DNA of 64,000 nucleotides from Bipolaris cookei (taxonomy: Eukaryota > Ascomycota > Dothideomycetes > Pleosporales > Pleosporaceae), in the NCBI GenBank assembly GCA_002286855.1, contig NRSV01000001.1:782276-846275 (forward strand), given 5' to 3'. The notes below the pieces were generated by a model. The model saw only the letters and a list, made by a program, of their open reading frames with translations, made no database searches and was not told the DNA's origin. Positions 19,197 to 30,200 of this stretch are shown here, in pieces; the first letter of the stretch is position 1, and every line of letters begins with the position of its first letter. Made by a program: the position numbers and the translations under genes.

Positions 19197-20835
19197 TTAA
19201 ATCAATAGAGCAACAGCAGCAAAGAGGGCAAAAACGAAGCTGAGCGTTGCTCCTCCCTGGATCCTGCTGCCAGCGCTATCTCCATGGATACCGAGAATCT
19301 CTGCTTGCCTGGAGAATGTAACGTTCTGAGGGATCGTCTCGTTCAGGCACTGTCCATTGACAATGTCGAGACCGGTCAAGTCATTTGGCTCGCGGAAAAA
19401 CATGTAGCTGCGGCTGTTCAAGCCCTTGAAGCCCTCAGTGTTGTAAGGGAACCACATCTTGTCGTCAGTGGCTGACGTGTTGCGCAGGAAGATGCATTGA
19501 ACCTGGTTGGGGTAGTCGTGGGCGAGCTTAGGGTAGGCCTTCATGACATCACTGTTTGAGGTGTCGGCGACAAGAACAAACTTGCGCTGAGGGAATGTCT
19601 CGAAAATCTTGGTGAGGAGGTACTGACGGATGGAGAGGGTGGCCTCGATGTCGGAGAAGTTGAGCGGGCGAGTGTCGAAGGACCCTCCTGGGTAGGTCTT
19701 GTAGATAAAGTCCATATAGAGGCGGGTAGCTTGTTCAGGTGTGGTGGTTAGGTAGTGGAAGTGCGTGTTGTTGGGAAGAGTACGCGACCAGTTGGCATAG
19801 ATGTCGGGCATGTTCATCCAGGGAGTAAAGGGGCGGGCGAAGCTGTTGAGGAGACCTTCCTTGGGTTCGTAGATCTTGGTCACACGCAGAATGTCGTCAA
19901 TATCCGAGATGAAAGTGATGCCCTGAGGGGGGACAAGGAAGGCAGTGGCATTGCCGCTGTCTGTGCCATTGGTATGAACGTTGAGGCGTTGAACGTTGTT
20001 GGTCTGGTTACCGGGTGTGAGGCCGTTCAACTGGATAGGTACGAAGACATCAAAGTCACCCAGTTCAGTAGTCTTGTAGGGAAGGGTAAGGGACTGGCTT
20101 CCACCAGGTGCCTGGACCGAGTTACCGCCACCGGGCTCACCGTCAGCGCCTTGCATAGGCGAGGGTTCAAGGCTCATGGAAACGTTCTGGTCGCCTTGCT
20201 GGACAATGAAGATGGAGCGGGTGAGGTTGCGTGCCTGCTCTTGCTCGTTCTGAGGCAGCTTGTCGACGCTTGTGTCAATCAAAAACACATTGGCCAGGTC
20301 ATCAACCTTTTTCTGATCGATATCCGGGAACTTGTAGACATTGCCGTGGAAACGGACATTCCAGCCCTGGTCGGTCCAGTTCGCATACGGAGGGATGTTG
20401 AGGACTTGAGTGGGCTTCGAAGCTAGATCATCGTCCCCAATGTCGAGAGACTTGAGGACTTGAGAGCCGGTGGGGAGGCCTTCGAACCAAGCAGGAATGC
20501 CTAGAGAAGAAGTGTCAGCATAAGCATTGCTAGCGCGCGCTCTATCCCCGAAAGATTTGCTTACCATCAGTGAAGAAGCTGGGCAGGTCCGAACCCAGCA
20601 CACTGCCTAGGGACTGCGCATAGTTCCCGACGTCGCTCTTGATATCGTCGAGAATGTTTCTCTTCTGCACATAGCTATTCCTGCTGTCGAATCGGACCGC
20701 TGCTGGAGTGACGAGTGGCTCACAGACCTCAACCTTTGCTGGAACAGCCGTCGGCTCTGGAATTGCAACTGCACCGGCGAGACCAAGAGTCGCGGCCAGT
20801 TGCAGCGCGTGCTGCCATGTGCATTGGTGGACCAT
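19197..20835 (-). CDS. Secreted App1/DUF2183-type phosphatase-like protein, probably GPI-anchored
   Basis: Two exons, 20835-20565 and 20500-19197, joined across a 64-bp intron (GTAAGC donor, CTAG acceptor) in phase 1; product 524 aa. It has an N-terminal signal peptide (ALQLAATLGLAGAVA), many N-glycosylation sequons, and a C-terminal hydrophobic tail (LSFVFALFAAVALLI) after small residues, fitting a GPI anchor. The DUF2183 catalytic region is near residues 280-440: ISDIDDILRVTK, SFARPFTPWMNMPDIYANW and a KFVLVADTSNSD stretch. App1 of yeast is a phosphatidate phosphatase using DxDxT. Here the motif is DIDDI, lacking the Thr, so activity is uncertain. Converges tail-to-tail with the fusion enzyme (265-bp gap). 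Confidence 0.85.
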
Positions 20836-23509
20836 GTTGGTGTTGTAATGATGGCAGCGAGTGGAACCAAGGAGACGAAGACGTGCTACTCTTGCTCAAG
20901 AAAAGAATGGCCAAGGCGATAGGCTTGAGAAGACAAGGGAATGCGAGGGCAGGAAGACAGAGGCCCAGAAGAAGTACGTAGCAGTCGCAAGCCACAGCTA
21001 CACTAGCGCGCAGTGTAGTGTTGAGTGGCGGACAACAGCAGGTTTACTTATACAAAAAGCCTGGGTTGCATGTCGCTGCAGGTACGGGCGCCATGATGTC
21101 ACCAGGCGTGGCTTGGACCCAGTCTGGCCAGTGTTTGATCGCGTCTCGTCCATCTGCTCCCCCTCCCAGACTCCAGCGTCAAGTAGAGTACGGTACAAGC
21201 TCTGCCGATCCGGATCTTGATGGTGGCATCTTGATTGCAATTGCATGATGCGAAGACTGCGCACGGAACTGCTGCAGCTCGAGTGGCTATGTCGATTGTG
21301 TCAATCATGTCAATGCATTTCTACCGAGGTGAACAGCAACAGGACCAGCCATGCGCCATCTCAGCCCGCCCCAAGTTCTATCTGCGATTACCGAACCATC
21401 GATCTATACAACTGCTTTCAATAATTTCCTCAGATCGAAGTCATAGTCTTAGGGCGATTGAGCACTCTCCAGAGGACTTCTCTCCTTGAGCTTGCGCTGG
21501 CCTCGGCAGTTACTCTGTGTTTCGTCCAGCGCATGTTTTCCCCCGACCAGGTCACGTTTGACAGTGCACGCATGGATTCATGTTTCGCTCAGTCTGAATC
21601 ATCCAAGCTTCAAGGAAGGGAACTTGGCGTTGCGGGTCTAGATAAAGCTTGGCGTGCTTTGTGCAGTAAAGCTGGGGGTGGGGTGTAAATGCGTCGAGTG
21701 CGTGCATTGCTGCCATGAACGTCGCATTGCACTTGGCTTGCTCATGTGGCCAGTTGTTCTCAATATTGTGTTTGAGAGTTGAATAGTTTCAAATCAATAG
21801 TCACATGCATTGCAGTTTTCCATTCTAGAAGCTCAGTTGACATGCAAACCAAACCGTTGTAAGTTTCAGTTCATCGCAGCATTGCTGAGGGGCTTCTACT
21901 TACAGTACAGTAAGAGAGAAGCATTGAGTTGATTGACTGTATCCTAAACACTACCATAGGCCTGCTGTTAAGTCCTCTAGCGAAGATGAATTAGATAGAT
22001 TACAAGATTATAACTGCTCTTCTTATTAGTTGCCGCGGCTGCTATTCAAGTATGCTGAACCTCTCGACCCTTTTTCATCTGGATATCAATGACCCACACT
22101 GCAGAGATGCGGGTCTCGGGAATCCTGAGTCCACATCTTGTCTGGATACACTGTTTTATCCCTGCATACTAGTAGCATGAACATGCCGTAACAGCTGCAG
22201 CCTCGGCGACAATATGGCATATCGAAACACTTCGCATCGTTACCTGTTTGGATGCCCAGATGCTATTTTAAGTCGGTTGCACGCTGCTTGGCAAATAGCG
22301 GGGTACAGAGAGGGGCGCACGTAGTTCGTTACGATGAAACGGCTTGAAAAAAAGGAATATGTATATTATTATTATTATTATTATTCCATTATAGTCCTGT
22401 ATCAGCCGTTGGCTATGTAGGACTTTGAGGGAATATGTATACATTGCTTGTATTATCCTGAAAAAGTAGGATCACAAGATTACCCCAAGCAGATGCATCG
22501 AGGCTGAACTCGATTTGTGCGAGACTAGTCATGGTGCGACTTGCGCGCAACCTCCATCTGAACATCCAGTAACGCGTTAAGACGTGTTCAACTTTAACTT
22601 GAACGAAAAATCCTACCACTTACACTTGCTAGTGCATAGAGCAGCCCTGGAAAAACACTGCATGTGGCATAGATTACCCACAACCCAGTGGATACACCGC
22701 CAGGAACCAACCAGCCGCGCCCTCATTGCTGGGAACAAGGCGACCCGTCATGACGTTGCAGCCCGCATTTTTCTTTATTGGCTCAATTGTGACTTTTCCC
22801 AACCCAAACAAAAAGCGAGCCAAGTCTGCAGACGATGGGTCGAGTCCAAGGCGCGTTTTTAGGGCCGGTTTTAACCTAAAAGGCAAGGGAAAAATTAGAT
22901 ATTGTTTAGGTGTGTTTCTGGCGAATGAGAAGGTGTTGTCGTACTCCACTTGTTGCCGCCTTGCCGTATCGAACCCCTTGTCAATAAAATCGGTTCCTTG
23001 GTGCAGAATCTTGGGATTGTCGTTAGTGTTTTTTTCCAAGAATTTGCGAATACGAAGAGGGTTTTGGGATTGAAGGGCGGATTTCAATGAGTGCGCAACT
23101 CGCTCTTCTTCGAGCCACATACAAATGCGGGTTTCTGTCTAGACAGGATGAATCTGGTGAATGCGCAATAAAGAGTAGCTCCAGTCGATTGACGGTTATC
23201 CTCGTATACTAGCGTGTCTTTGATTAGATAGTGCCAGTCGCACGCGTGATACTCGTTGTTGGCTAGCTGTGGAAGGAAAAAGCAGTCTAACGAACCCTGT
23301 TAATACCGCATGTAAGGGCTGCAGTCACAGTATATAGATTCAGGGCCGCCCTCACCCCTCCCTAGCCGTTGGATCAACCCACTGTCCTTCGCTCAGGTGT
23401 CCGTTCTTTTACCCTTGCCATTTATTGCCAGTTGCGGTATTCGTCGATCGTTCAGCATTGCATTGTGCAATACCCATAATCAGTCATAATCCACCACCAC
23501 GACGTCAAC
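20836..23509. other. Long intergenic stretch with a tiny LINE insertion
   Basis: About 2.7 kb without a supported gene. The first 500 bases are the App1-like gene promoter. From about 21,700 the sequence becomes AT-richer, with repetitive-looking text at 21,900-22,050. A 64-bp LINE 3' end sits at 22,366-22,429. An open frame on the minus strand (22,674-23,120, 148 codons) has no motif I recognise. The last 200 bases are the promoter of the next gene. Confidence 0.4.
22366..22429 (-). mobile_element. Severely 5'-truncated LINE insertion (64 bp)
   Basis: A (TTA)n tail followed by the terminal bases shared with the LINE copy at 58,733 (TAGTCCTGTATCAGCCGTTG). It is flanked by a perfect 12-bp target-site duplication, GGAATATGTATA, at 22,354-22,365 and 22,430-22,441. 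The element's 3' end is to the left, so it is inserted on the minus strand. Early abortion of reverse transcription explains the length. Confidence 0.9.
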
Positions 23510-24331
23510 ATGACCCTGAAATACCTGTCCCTCGCTCTTGCCGCCGTGGCTGCTGCATCGCCGTTTGAAGGATTCCAAAAAGATAGCGACGCTTCCTACA
23601 AGGCCTGCAAACCCAAAGGCGCAACAACCGAAACACCTCCTTCTGTCGGACCAGGCCTCAGCTCTCTCTACACCAATGTCGTGGCTTCAGTTCAAGGCAT
23701 CTCATTTGAGCCGCGTTCTATAAACGAGCGCGCAGAGGGCTTCGCCTGCCACCCTAGTCTCGACTGCGTGAACCTACAGAGTCTTAACATACCAATGTGC
23801 TACGATAAATTCACGACCAACTTTCAATTTCCAGATGGATCTTACGGCACCATCGCAACAGGAGATTACCATTCTGGCGGCACGGATGTAAACCTGATTA
23901 GTGGCAACTACACCAAAGACGGACAAAGCGCAAATATCTATTCTGGCAACGAGGCAGAGAGACCAAACACATCAACTATGTCAATTCCACCGCAGTTCAC
24001 AGGTACGGGTGTTGGTGGTGCCATTCCTGTAACAGAACTGGGCTCGATTGTTGTGTTCACTACTACACTCCCTCCAGTTACCTATACAGCACCAACAACA
24101 GTTGCTGAATCTGTTGCTACAGCGACTGTAGGCGGGCAGGAGATTAAGACTACGATCCCTGCTACAACTATCACGCAAGCTACGACTATTGCTGGCAGAA
24201 CGGCCGTTGTGACGGAGACGAGGACAGATGCTCAACCCACGAAGACGGGAGGTGCAGGACATGTCAGTGTCGATGCTACTGCCTCATTTGGCATGTCTAT
24301 TCTCGGTGCTCTCATGTACGCTTTGATCTAG
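23510..24331 (+). CDS. Secreted, probably GPI-anchored protein of unknown function
   Basis: Single-exon 273-aa protein. Signal peptide at residues 1-16 (MTLKYLSLALAAVAAA). The central region holds four cysteines (CKPKG near 33, then Cys79, 85 and 97 in ACHPSLDCVNLQ and MCYD) and Gly/Asn/Ser-rich sequence with sequons. A Thr-rich stalk (about 185-235, TTLPPVTYTAPTT, TTITQATTIAG) follows, and a C-terminal hydrophobic tail (FGMSILGALMYALI) suits a GPI signal. No known catalytic domain. The ATG at 23510 has the context CAACATGAC and starts the signal peptide. Likely a cell-surface protein. Confidence 0.85.
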   Translation: MTLKYLSLALAAVAAASPFEGFQKDSDASYKACKPKGATTETPPSVGPGLSSLYTNVVASVQGISFEPRSINERAEGFACHPSLDCVNLQSLNIPMCYDKFTTNFQFPDGSYGTIATGDYHSGGTDVNLISGNYTKDGQSANIYSGNEAERPNTSTMSIPPQFTGTGVGGAIPVTELGSIVVFTTTLPPVTYTAPTTVAESVATATVGGQEIKTTIPATTITQATTIAGRTAVVTETRTDAQPTKTGGAGHVSVDATASFGMSILGALMYALI

Positions 24332-24436
24332 TCTGATTAATCTTCAGACCAGATGTTTGCAACACCCACACCATATGTACTATATATAGCGACACTTTTA
24401 ACGTATATACACACCATCTAATGAACACATACACCC

Positions 24437-25102
24437 CTACATCCCCTCCAGCACCTCCCTTATCCTCCTAACTTCCTCTCCACCCACTTCCTCCCCTTCC
24501 CCCGTCACAGCCGCAGAATGCACCCACGGCACCCCAGTCATCCCCTTCACAACCCCAACATTCCCACTCCTCACCCCTCCCCCTGCAATAATCTCTATCT
24601 GCCTCCCAAATATCTCCTGCAACCCGCGTATCCTCTCCACCCCTACCACCGCGCTCTTCTCCCCGCCACTCGTCAGTACGCGTTTAAATCCACACCTCAC
24701 CACCGCCTCAAACCCCTCATGTAAATCCCTCGCCGCATCAATTGCCCGATGAAATGTACACTCCCTCGGCTCTGCCAACCGCACCAGGCGCTTACACCTC
24801 TCCTCATCCACTCTCCCCCCCGCATCTAAAATACCGAATACGAAACCATCAGCCAGTGGCTTTAGACTGACGATTTCGGATTCCATAGCCGCATATTCGG
24901 AAGCACTGTATATAAAGTCGCCGCCGCGGGGGCGTATCATGACGGTGATGGGGAGGCGTGTTGCGCTGCGCACATGGGAGAGGGTGGCGTGAGAGGGCGT
25001 GGTGCCGCCGAGGGAGTAGGAGGTGCAGAGTTCGATGCGTGAGGCACCGGTGCGGGAGGCGGTTATTGCGGAAAGGGCGGTGAAGGCGGCGATTTCGAGC
25101 AT
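24437..25102 (-). CDS. cutC: CutC-family copper homeostasis protein
   Basis: TIM-barrel protein of the CutC family, about 221 aa from the ATG at 25102, where the typical start MLEIAAFTALSA begins. Upstream in-frame sequence is His/Pro-rich low complexity and probably leader. Family hallmarks are ASRIELCTSYSLGGTTPS, ITVMIRPRGGDFIYS, GFVFGILDAGGRVD, CTFHRAID and IIAGGGVRSGNVG. Bacterial CutC was linked to copper tolerance, but its biochemical role is unsettled. No signal peptide, so cytosolic. The gene converges with the GPI gene, only 105 bp separating their stops. The start is the least certain point. Confidence 0.88.
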   Translation of the reverse strand: MLEIAAFTALSAITASRTGASRIELCTSYSLGGTTPSHATLSHVRSATRLPITVMIRPRGGDFIYSASEYAAMESEIVSLKPLADGFVFGILDAGGRVDEERCKRLVRLAEPRECTFHRAIDAARDLHEGFEAVVRCGFKRVLTSGGEKSAVVGVERIRGLQEIFGRQIEIIAGGGVRSGNVGVVKGMTGVPWVHSAAVTGEGEEVGGEEVRRIREVLEGM

Positions 25103-25647
25103 TGGGTTGTGGTGGTGGTGGTGTTGCTTGGGGAAGGAAGGAAAGAGGGGCGGGGCACTAGGGTTGGAGAGGTGCGGGGGTGGTGTGGGGGGTGTTGCTG
25201 TTTTGGGAGGTGTAGGGTGTGGTAGGTGTGGAATGGGACTGCGGGTATAATTAGCAAGAGAGGATAAGGAAAGAGGTAGAGTGGATGCATATATTTGTAG
25301 ACAGCGACAGAGTACATATCTCACAAATGCATAGAACATTCTTATATGTTAAGGCCTGTAAAGTCATAGTAATAAAAGAATTCACCTTCAATTCACCCTC
25401 TCTTCTCTTAAATAGAACCACACCTCACTGCGAGAAGACTTAGTAAGAGTGATTTTAGGGTATATTCTACCTTTGCGTAAGAACAACCTAAGGGTCCGTA
25501 TACTTCTTATACTCTACAATCACACACTATCTTCTCGCTACTCTTTACCGCAGTCTACCTAGCAGCAGCACCAGGAGCACCAGCAGCACCAACACCAGCT
25601 TATCGCAATAACATCTTCCTACATCAAGCAAACACCAACTCAACACC
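25103..25647. promoter_or_regulatory. Divergent promoter between cutC and Myb-like gene
   Basis: About 0.55 kb of head-to-head promoter. The cutC side is G/T-rich on the plus strand (simple-sequence leader). A TATATTTGTAG stretch near 25,290 and AT-rich DNA at 25,340-25,390 separate the two genes. CAG/CACC simple repeats lie at 25,560-25,600. Confidence 0.4.
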
Positions 25648-26151
25648 ATGCCGGCTACCGAGGACGAGTCGAGCGAAATAGGCGCGAGCGGCAAGAGGTG
25701 GACTGAGGATGAAAAGGTAAGAAGTCTCCACCTATGCACACTAGCACTAACTAACGAGTTCGTACGTAGGTGGCATACCTTGTTGTCCTGTGCGGGAATG
25801 AGGGCGGGCTCGAAGCCAAGATCAAGGTAAGAAGTGTAGCTAACAGCTATGCGTTCACGTACTAACTCGATACTACAGAATGCGCCTAAGCCACCTGGCC
25901 GGACTAATATCGCTTGCAAGAGAATGATCGAGCGTCTTGAGAAAACGTTCGAGAAGGACATTGCTCGCATGAAGAAAGCGAAGACCAGCAACGGCCAGAC
26001 CACAAACAAGCGCAAGAACAAGGACAATGATGATGAGGCAAATGCTATTGACGAGGGCGTGCCTAAGAAGAAGAAGGGAACTCCCTATAAGAACAAGAAC
26101 AAGAGCAGTGCTGATGCTGAACTCATGGTCAAGGAGGAGATTCCTGAGTAG
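25648..26151 (+). CDS. Small basic Myb/SANT-like protein
   Basis: Three exons, 25648-25716, 25770-25826 and 25879-26151, give 132 aa. Both introns (53 and 52 bp) have GTAAGA donors, CTAAC-type branch sites and AG acceptors, and all exons end in phase 0. The N-terminal half resembles a fungal Myb/SANT-type fold: RWTEDEK-VAYLVVLCG, then PPGRTNIACKRMIERLE. The C-terminal half is Lys/Asn-rich with KKKK and KRK clusters, likely nuclear localisation and nucleic-acid contact, and ends acidic (VKEEIPE). Proteins with this WTEDEK...RTxxACK pattern are common in filamentous fungi; their function is largely unknown. Unspliced reading would miss exon 2 entirely. Confidence 0.8.
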
Positions 26152-26936
26152 GTTACTAAGAGCTTGGACAGTGCTTTGATGGATGAGAGCTTTTCAGGCT
26201 ACTTTTTTTCCTGTAGGGGTCTGATTAGTTCATTGCGATAGCCTCAACGAGAGGTAGGTGTTAATAGTGGGGTGCGTCTATGTATGCAGACATCTGGCGG
26301 TCTTTGTTCTATTGACAAATAGCATGTTTGTTGCTTGTTCTGGCGACATGAAGTAGGGGTTGCTAGAAGGCGTAGTAGGACGAATCGACGAATCAATGGA
26401 ATAATGAACGAACGAAGCATAGTGGAAGATGGGTGCAAGAGCTGTGATGCAAGGGGAATGCAGCATTAGGTAATGCCGCATATGCTGAGTCATGGCATGG
26501 CGGCGGGCGGCGAGCGGCGAGCAGGGGGCGGATGCGCAAACTACGTACTACTACTAGCATGTATTGTTGCATGCAGCCAGCGGCCATTCCGTCCTCACTG
26601 TCGCCTGCGCTCCCTTGTGCGCGTGCTCTCTCCCCGTCTCCCCGTGTGCAATTGGCAGCAGCAGCAGCAGCACTGGCACTGTCTGGCCGCCTGAGCCACC
26701 CGAGCCGTGTGTGCCGTGTGTCGTCTGCGTCCTCATCCTCCGCCTCAGCGTCAGCCTCTGCAAACTGATCCCAGGCTGGCATGCTGCTTGGCCGAGTCTC
26801 TGTCGCCGCCTGCACACAAACTCTCTGCGCAACAAGACGACGACCGCTCGCTCTTCTCCACGCGCGCCCGCTTGTCAGGCTGCCTAGTACTACTGTGCTC
26901 GCCTGCGTCCGCCGCCTGCTCCACCCACCGCCGCAA
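26152..26936. other. Promoter and leader of the Nma111 gene
   Basis: About 0.8 kb holding the Myb-like gene's 3' flank (to about 26,350), then a GC-rich promoter/leader. A (CAG)n run lies at about 26,655-26,673. Long open frames on both strands here reflect GC-rich composition and overlap the real gene's start. Confidence 0.45.
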
Positions 26937-29900
26937 ATGGACCACAATGGCTCCGTCAAGCGCAAGCAACCCCCAACTTCGCCAGCCACCGACCGCCCCC
27001 TCAAGCATATCAAGCCCGAACCCTCTGCCCACGTGACAAACGGCCACGACGACACCATGGAAGACGCCCCCAGTGAATACAGCGCCGCCGACGACCTGCC
27101 GCCTCCTGCCCACGTTGCTGCTGCCTCCTCTGGGCCCGACACGGCCGAGTGGCAGAAAACCATCGAGAATGTGGTTAAGAGTGTCGTCTCGATTCACTTC
27201 TGCCAGACATGCTCCTTTGACACGGATCCCGCCGTCAGCTCAGAGGCCACGGGCTTCGTCGTTGATGCCGAACAGGGCTACATCCTCACAAACAGACATG
27301 TCGTGGGCGCCGGGCCTTTTATCGGCTACTGCATCTTCGACAACCATGAGGAGTGCGACGTCCACCCCGTCTACCGAGACCCCGTCCACGACTTCGGCAT
27401 CCTGCGCTTCGACCCCTCAAAGATTCGCTACATGCCCGTCACCGCCCTCAAGCTGCGCCCAGACAATGCAAAGGTCGGTGTTGAGATTCGCGTTGTTGGT
27501 AACGACGCTGGCGAGAAGCTAAGTATTCTGTCTGGTGTCATTAGCCGACTGGATCGCAACGCGCCCGAGTACGGCGAGGGCTATTCCGACTTCAACACAA
27601 ACTACATACAGGCCGCCGCTGCCGCTAGCGGAGGTTCTTCGGGCAGTCCTGTGGTCGACCGTGACGGATATGCCGTTGCGCTCCAGGCAGGTGGACGCGC
27701 CGATGGTGCTGCAACCGACTACTTCCTGCCTCTGGACCGCCCTCTGCGCGCGCTTGAGCTGATCCGCCAAGGCAAACACGTCACCAGAGGCACCATCCAG
27801 ACGCAGTGGATACTCAAGCCCTTCGACGAGTGTCGGCGACTAGGTCTCTCTGCTGAACTTGAAAACGACATCCGCACCCAGTTCCCCAAAGAAACGGGCA
27901 TGCTGGTTGCCGAGGTTGTCCTCCCCCAAGGTCCTGCATCGAACAAGGTCGAAGAGGGTGATCTCCTGCTCCGCGTCAACGGAGAGCTACTCACACAGTT
28001 TGTCCGTCTCGATGCAATCCTGGACGAGCACGTGGGTCAGACCATTTCTGTAACCATTCAGCGTGCAGGAGAGAACATGGACGTTGAAATTGACGTCGGC
28101 GATCTCCATGCTATTACCCCCGACAAGTTTGTTTCTGTTGCAGGTGCTTCATTCCACGACCTCTCGTATCAACAAGCTCGCCTCTACGCCATCTCGCTCA
28201 AGGGCGCAGGTGTGTACGTGTGCGAGGCAGCTGGCTCATTCAGATTTGCCGATGGCTACACGTCTGGCTGGCTGATTCAAGAAGTTGACAACCAGCCAAC
28301 ACCAGACCTAGACACTTTCATTCAAGTCATGAAGAAGATTCCCGACCGCAAGCGAGTCGTCATGATGTACAAGCACCTGCGCGATCTGCACACTGCAAAT
28401 ACCAGCATCACTGCAATCGATAGGCATTGGCACGCAAAGATTCGGGTAGCAACTCGCAATGATACGACTGGCTTGTGGGACTTTAGCCCACTTGCCGATG
28501 CCATACCACCTGTTCCTCCAGTCCCACGCCGTGCCAACTTTGTCAAGATGAGCTCTAGTTACCCAGAGGCTGTGGACATTGTCCGCAGTTTTGTACGCGT
28601 GCACGTCTCCATGCCCATCAAGCTTGACGGCTTCCCCAAGTTGAACAAGCAGGGCTATGGTCTTGTGGTTGACGCCGACCAGGGTCTTGTCCTTGTTTCA
28701 AGAGCAATCCTGCCCTACGACCTATGCGATATATCATTGATTATCGCCGACAGCATTTTTGTTGATGCAAAGGTTGTCTTCATGCACCCATTACAGAATT
28801 ATGCCATTGTCAAGTACGATGCCTCGCTAGTCAATGCACCTGTGAAGACTCCCAAGTTCGCGACGGATTTCATTAAGAAGGGTGCTGAGACCATTTTCTT
28901 TGGTATCAACCAAAACTTCCGACCTGTCGTGGCAAAGACAGTTGTCACGGATATTACTACTGTTGCTATTCCGGCTAGTGCAATTACGCCGCGGTACCGT
29001 GCGACCAACTTTGATGCCATCACTGTAGACACAAACCAGGCTTCACATAGTGGTTCTGGTGTGCTTATTGCCGAGGACGGCACTGTCCAAGCTCTCTGGC
29101 TTTCATATTTGGGTGAGCGAACTTCACATAGTGGCAAGGACGTAGAATATCATCTCGGTCTTGCGACACCCAACCTTCTCCCAGTACTCAACGAGATCCG
29201 AAGCGGCAAGACGCCAAAGCTCCGCATCCTAAACGTCGAATTCCAGACAGTCCAGATGAGCCAAGCCCGCGTCATGGGCGTTTCCGAGGAATGGATCGAA
29301 AAGACAGAAACGGCCGATCCAGAGCGCCACCAGCTCTTCATGGTCCGGAAAGTCGATTCAGGCCACAGCGATGGTCTTCATGAGGGCGACGTCCTCTTGA
29401 CGCTCAACGGCAAGCTCGTAACCCGCTCTCCGGATCTTGATGTCATGTACAACAACGAAGTCCTCGACGCAGTTATTGTGCGCAAACGTGAAGAAAAGAC
29501 TATCAAGGTCTCGACCGTTCCTACAGAGGACCTCGAGACCGACCGCCTAGTCAGCTTCTGCGGTGCCACTTTCCACCGTCCTCACCAGGCCGTGCGTCAG
29601 CAAATCAGCAAAATCCATTCAGACGTCTACATTTCCTCGCGGGCCCGTGGCTCACCAGCGTACATGTACGGGGTAAGTTTGCTAACTTCTCGTTCTCCAT
29701 CTTCCTTTGCTAATCAGTACTAATAGCTCGCACCTACAAACTTCGTCACACACGTCAACAACATCCCTACACCCAATCTCTCCGCCTTCCTCGTAGAAAT
29801 CAAGAAAATCAAGGATAACGAGTATTTCCGCATGAAGGTCATGACCTTTGATAACGTCCCTTGGGTCGCTACCATGAAGAAAAACGAGCACTACTTCCCT

Positions 29901-30029
29901 ACCATTGAGCACATCAAAGATCCGTCGGAACCCCTGGGCTGGAAAAAAATCATTCACGAATGTGACGTTGGAGGCGCAAGAGAGGAATTGGGACCGGATG
30001 AGCTGGAGGCGGATGCTGCTGAAGATTAG
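26937..30029 (+). CDS. nma111: Nma111/HtrA-like pro-apoptotic serine protease
   Basis: Nuclear HtrA-type protease related to yeast Nma111. Two exons, 26937-29672 and 29727-30029, with a 54-bp intron (GTAAGT donor, TAATAG acceptor, phase 0), encode 1012 aa, the expected length. The N-terminus is polar with a KRK basic patch (nuclear signal). The catalytic triad in the first protease domain reads His121 (TNRHVV), Asp152 (VHDFGIL) and Ser235 (GGSSGSPVV). PDZ-type regions follow (about 330-420 and 480-540), then a second, degenerate protease-like half and PDZ repeats, the double architecture of this family. The ATG at 26937 (CGCAAATGG) is preferred to in-frame upstream codons because homologous proteins start with such a short polar leader. 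Confidence 0.95.
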
Positions 30030-30200
30030 ACGGACGGGTGTTTGGGTATAGACAATGCGGGGCTTGAAAGAAATTAATAACCACTGCTATTCATCTTAAC
30101 GCACGGGAGGAGTCCCGGATCGCCATTCCATGTAAATGTGTCTATGTACTATACAAAATATCCCCAAAATCCAACCAAATCAATTCAAACAAGACTCCCT

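Noticed and set aside
22674..23120. A 148-codon minus-strand frame
   Set aside because: No signal peptide, motif or splice-linked extension, and an overlapping plus-strand frame of similar quality exists. Not enough to call a gene.
26393..27163. A 256-codon minus-strand open frame
   Set aside because: Overlaps the nma111 leader and 5' coding region antisense. GC-rich composition explains the openness and no domain is visible.
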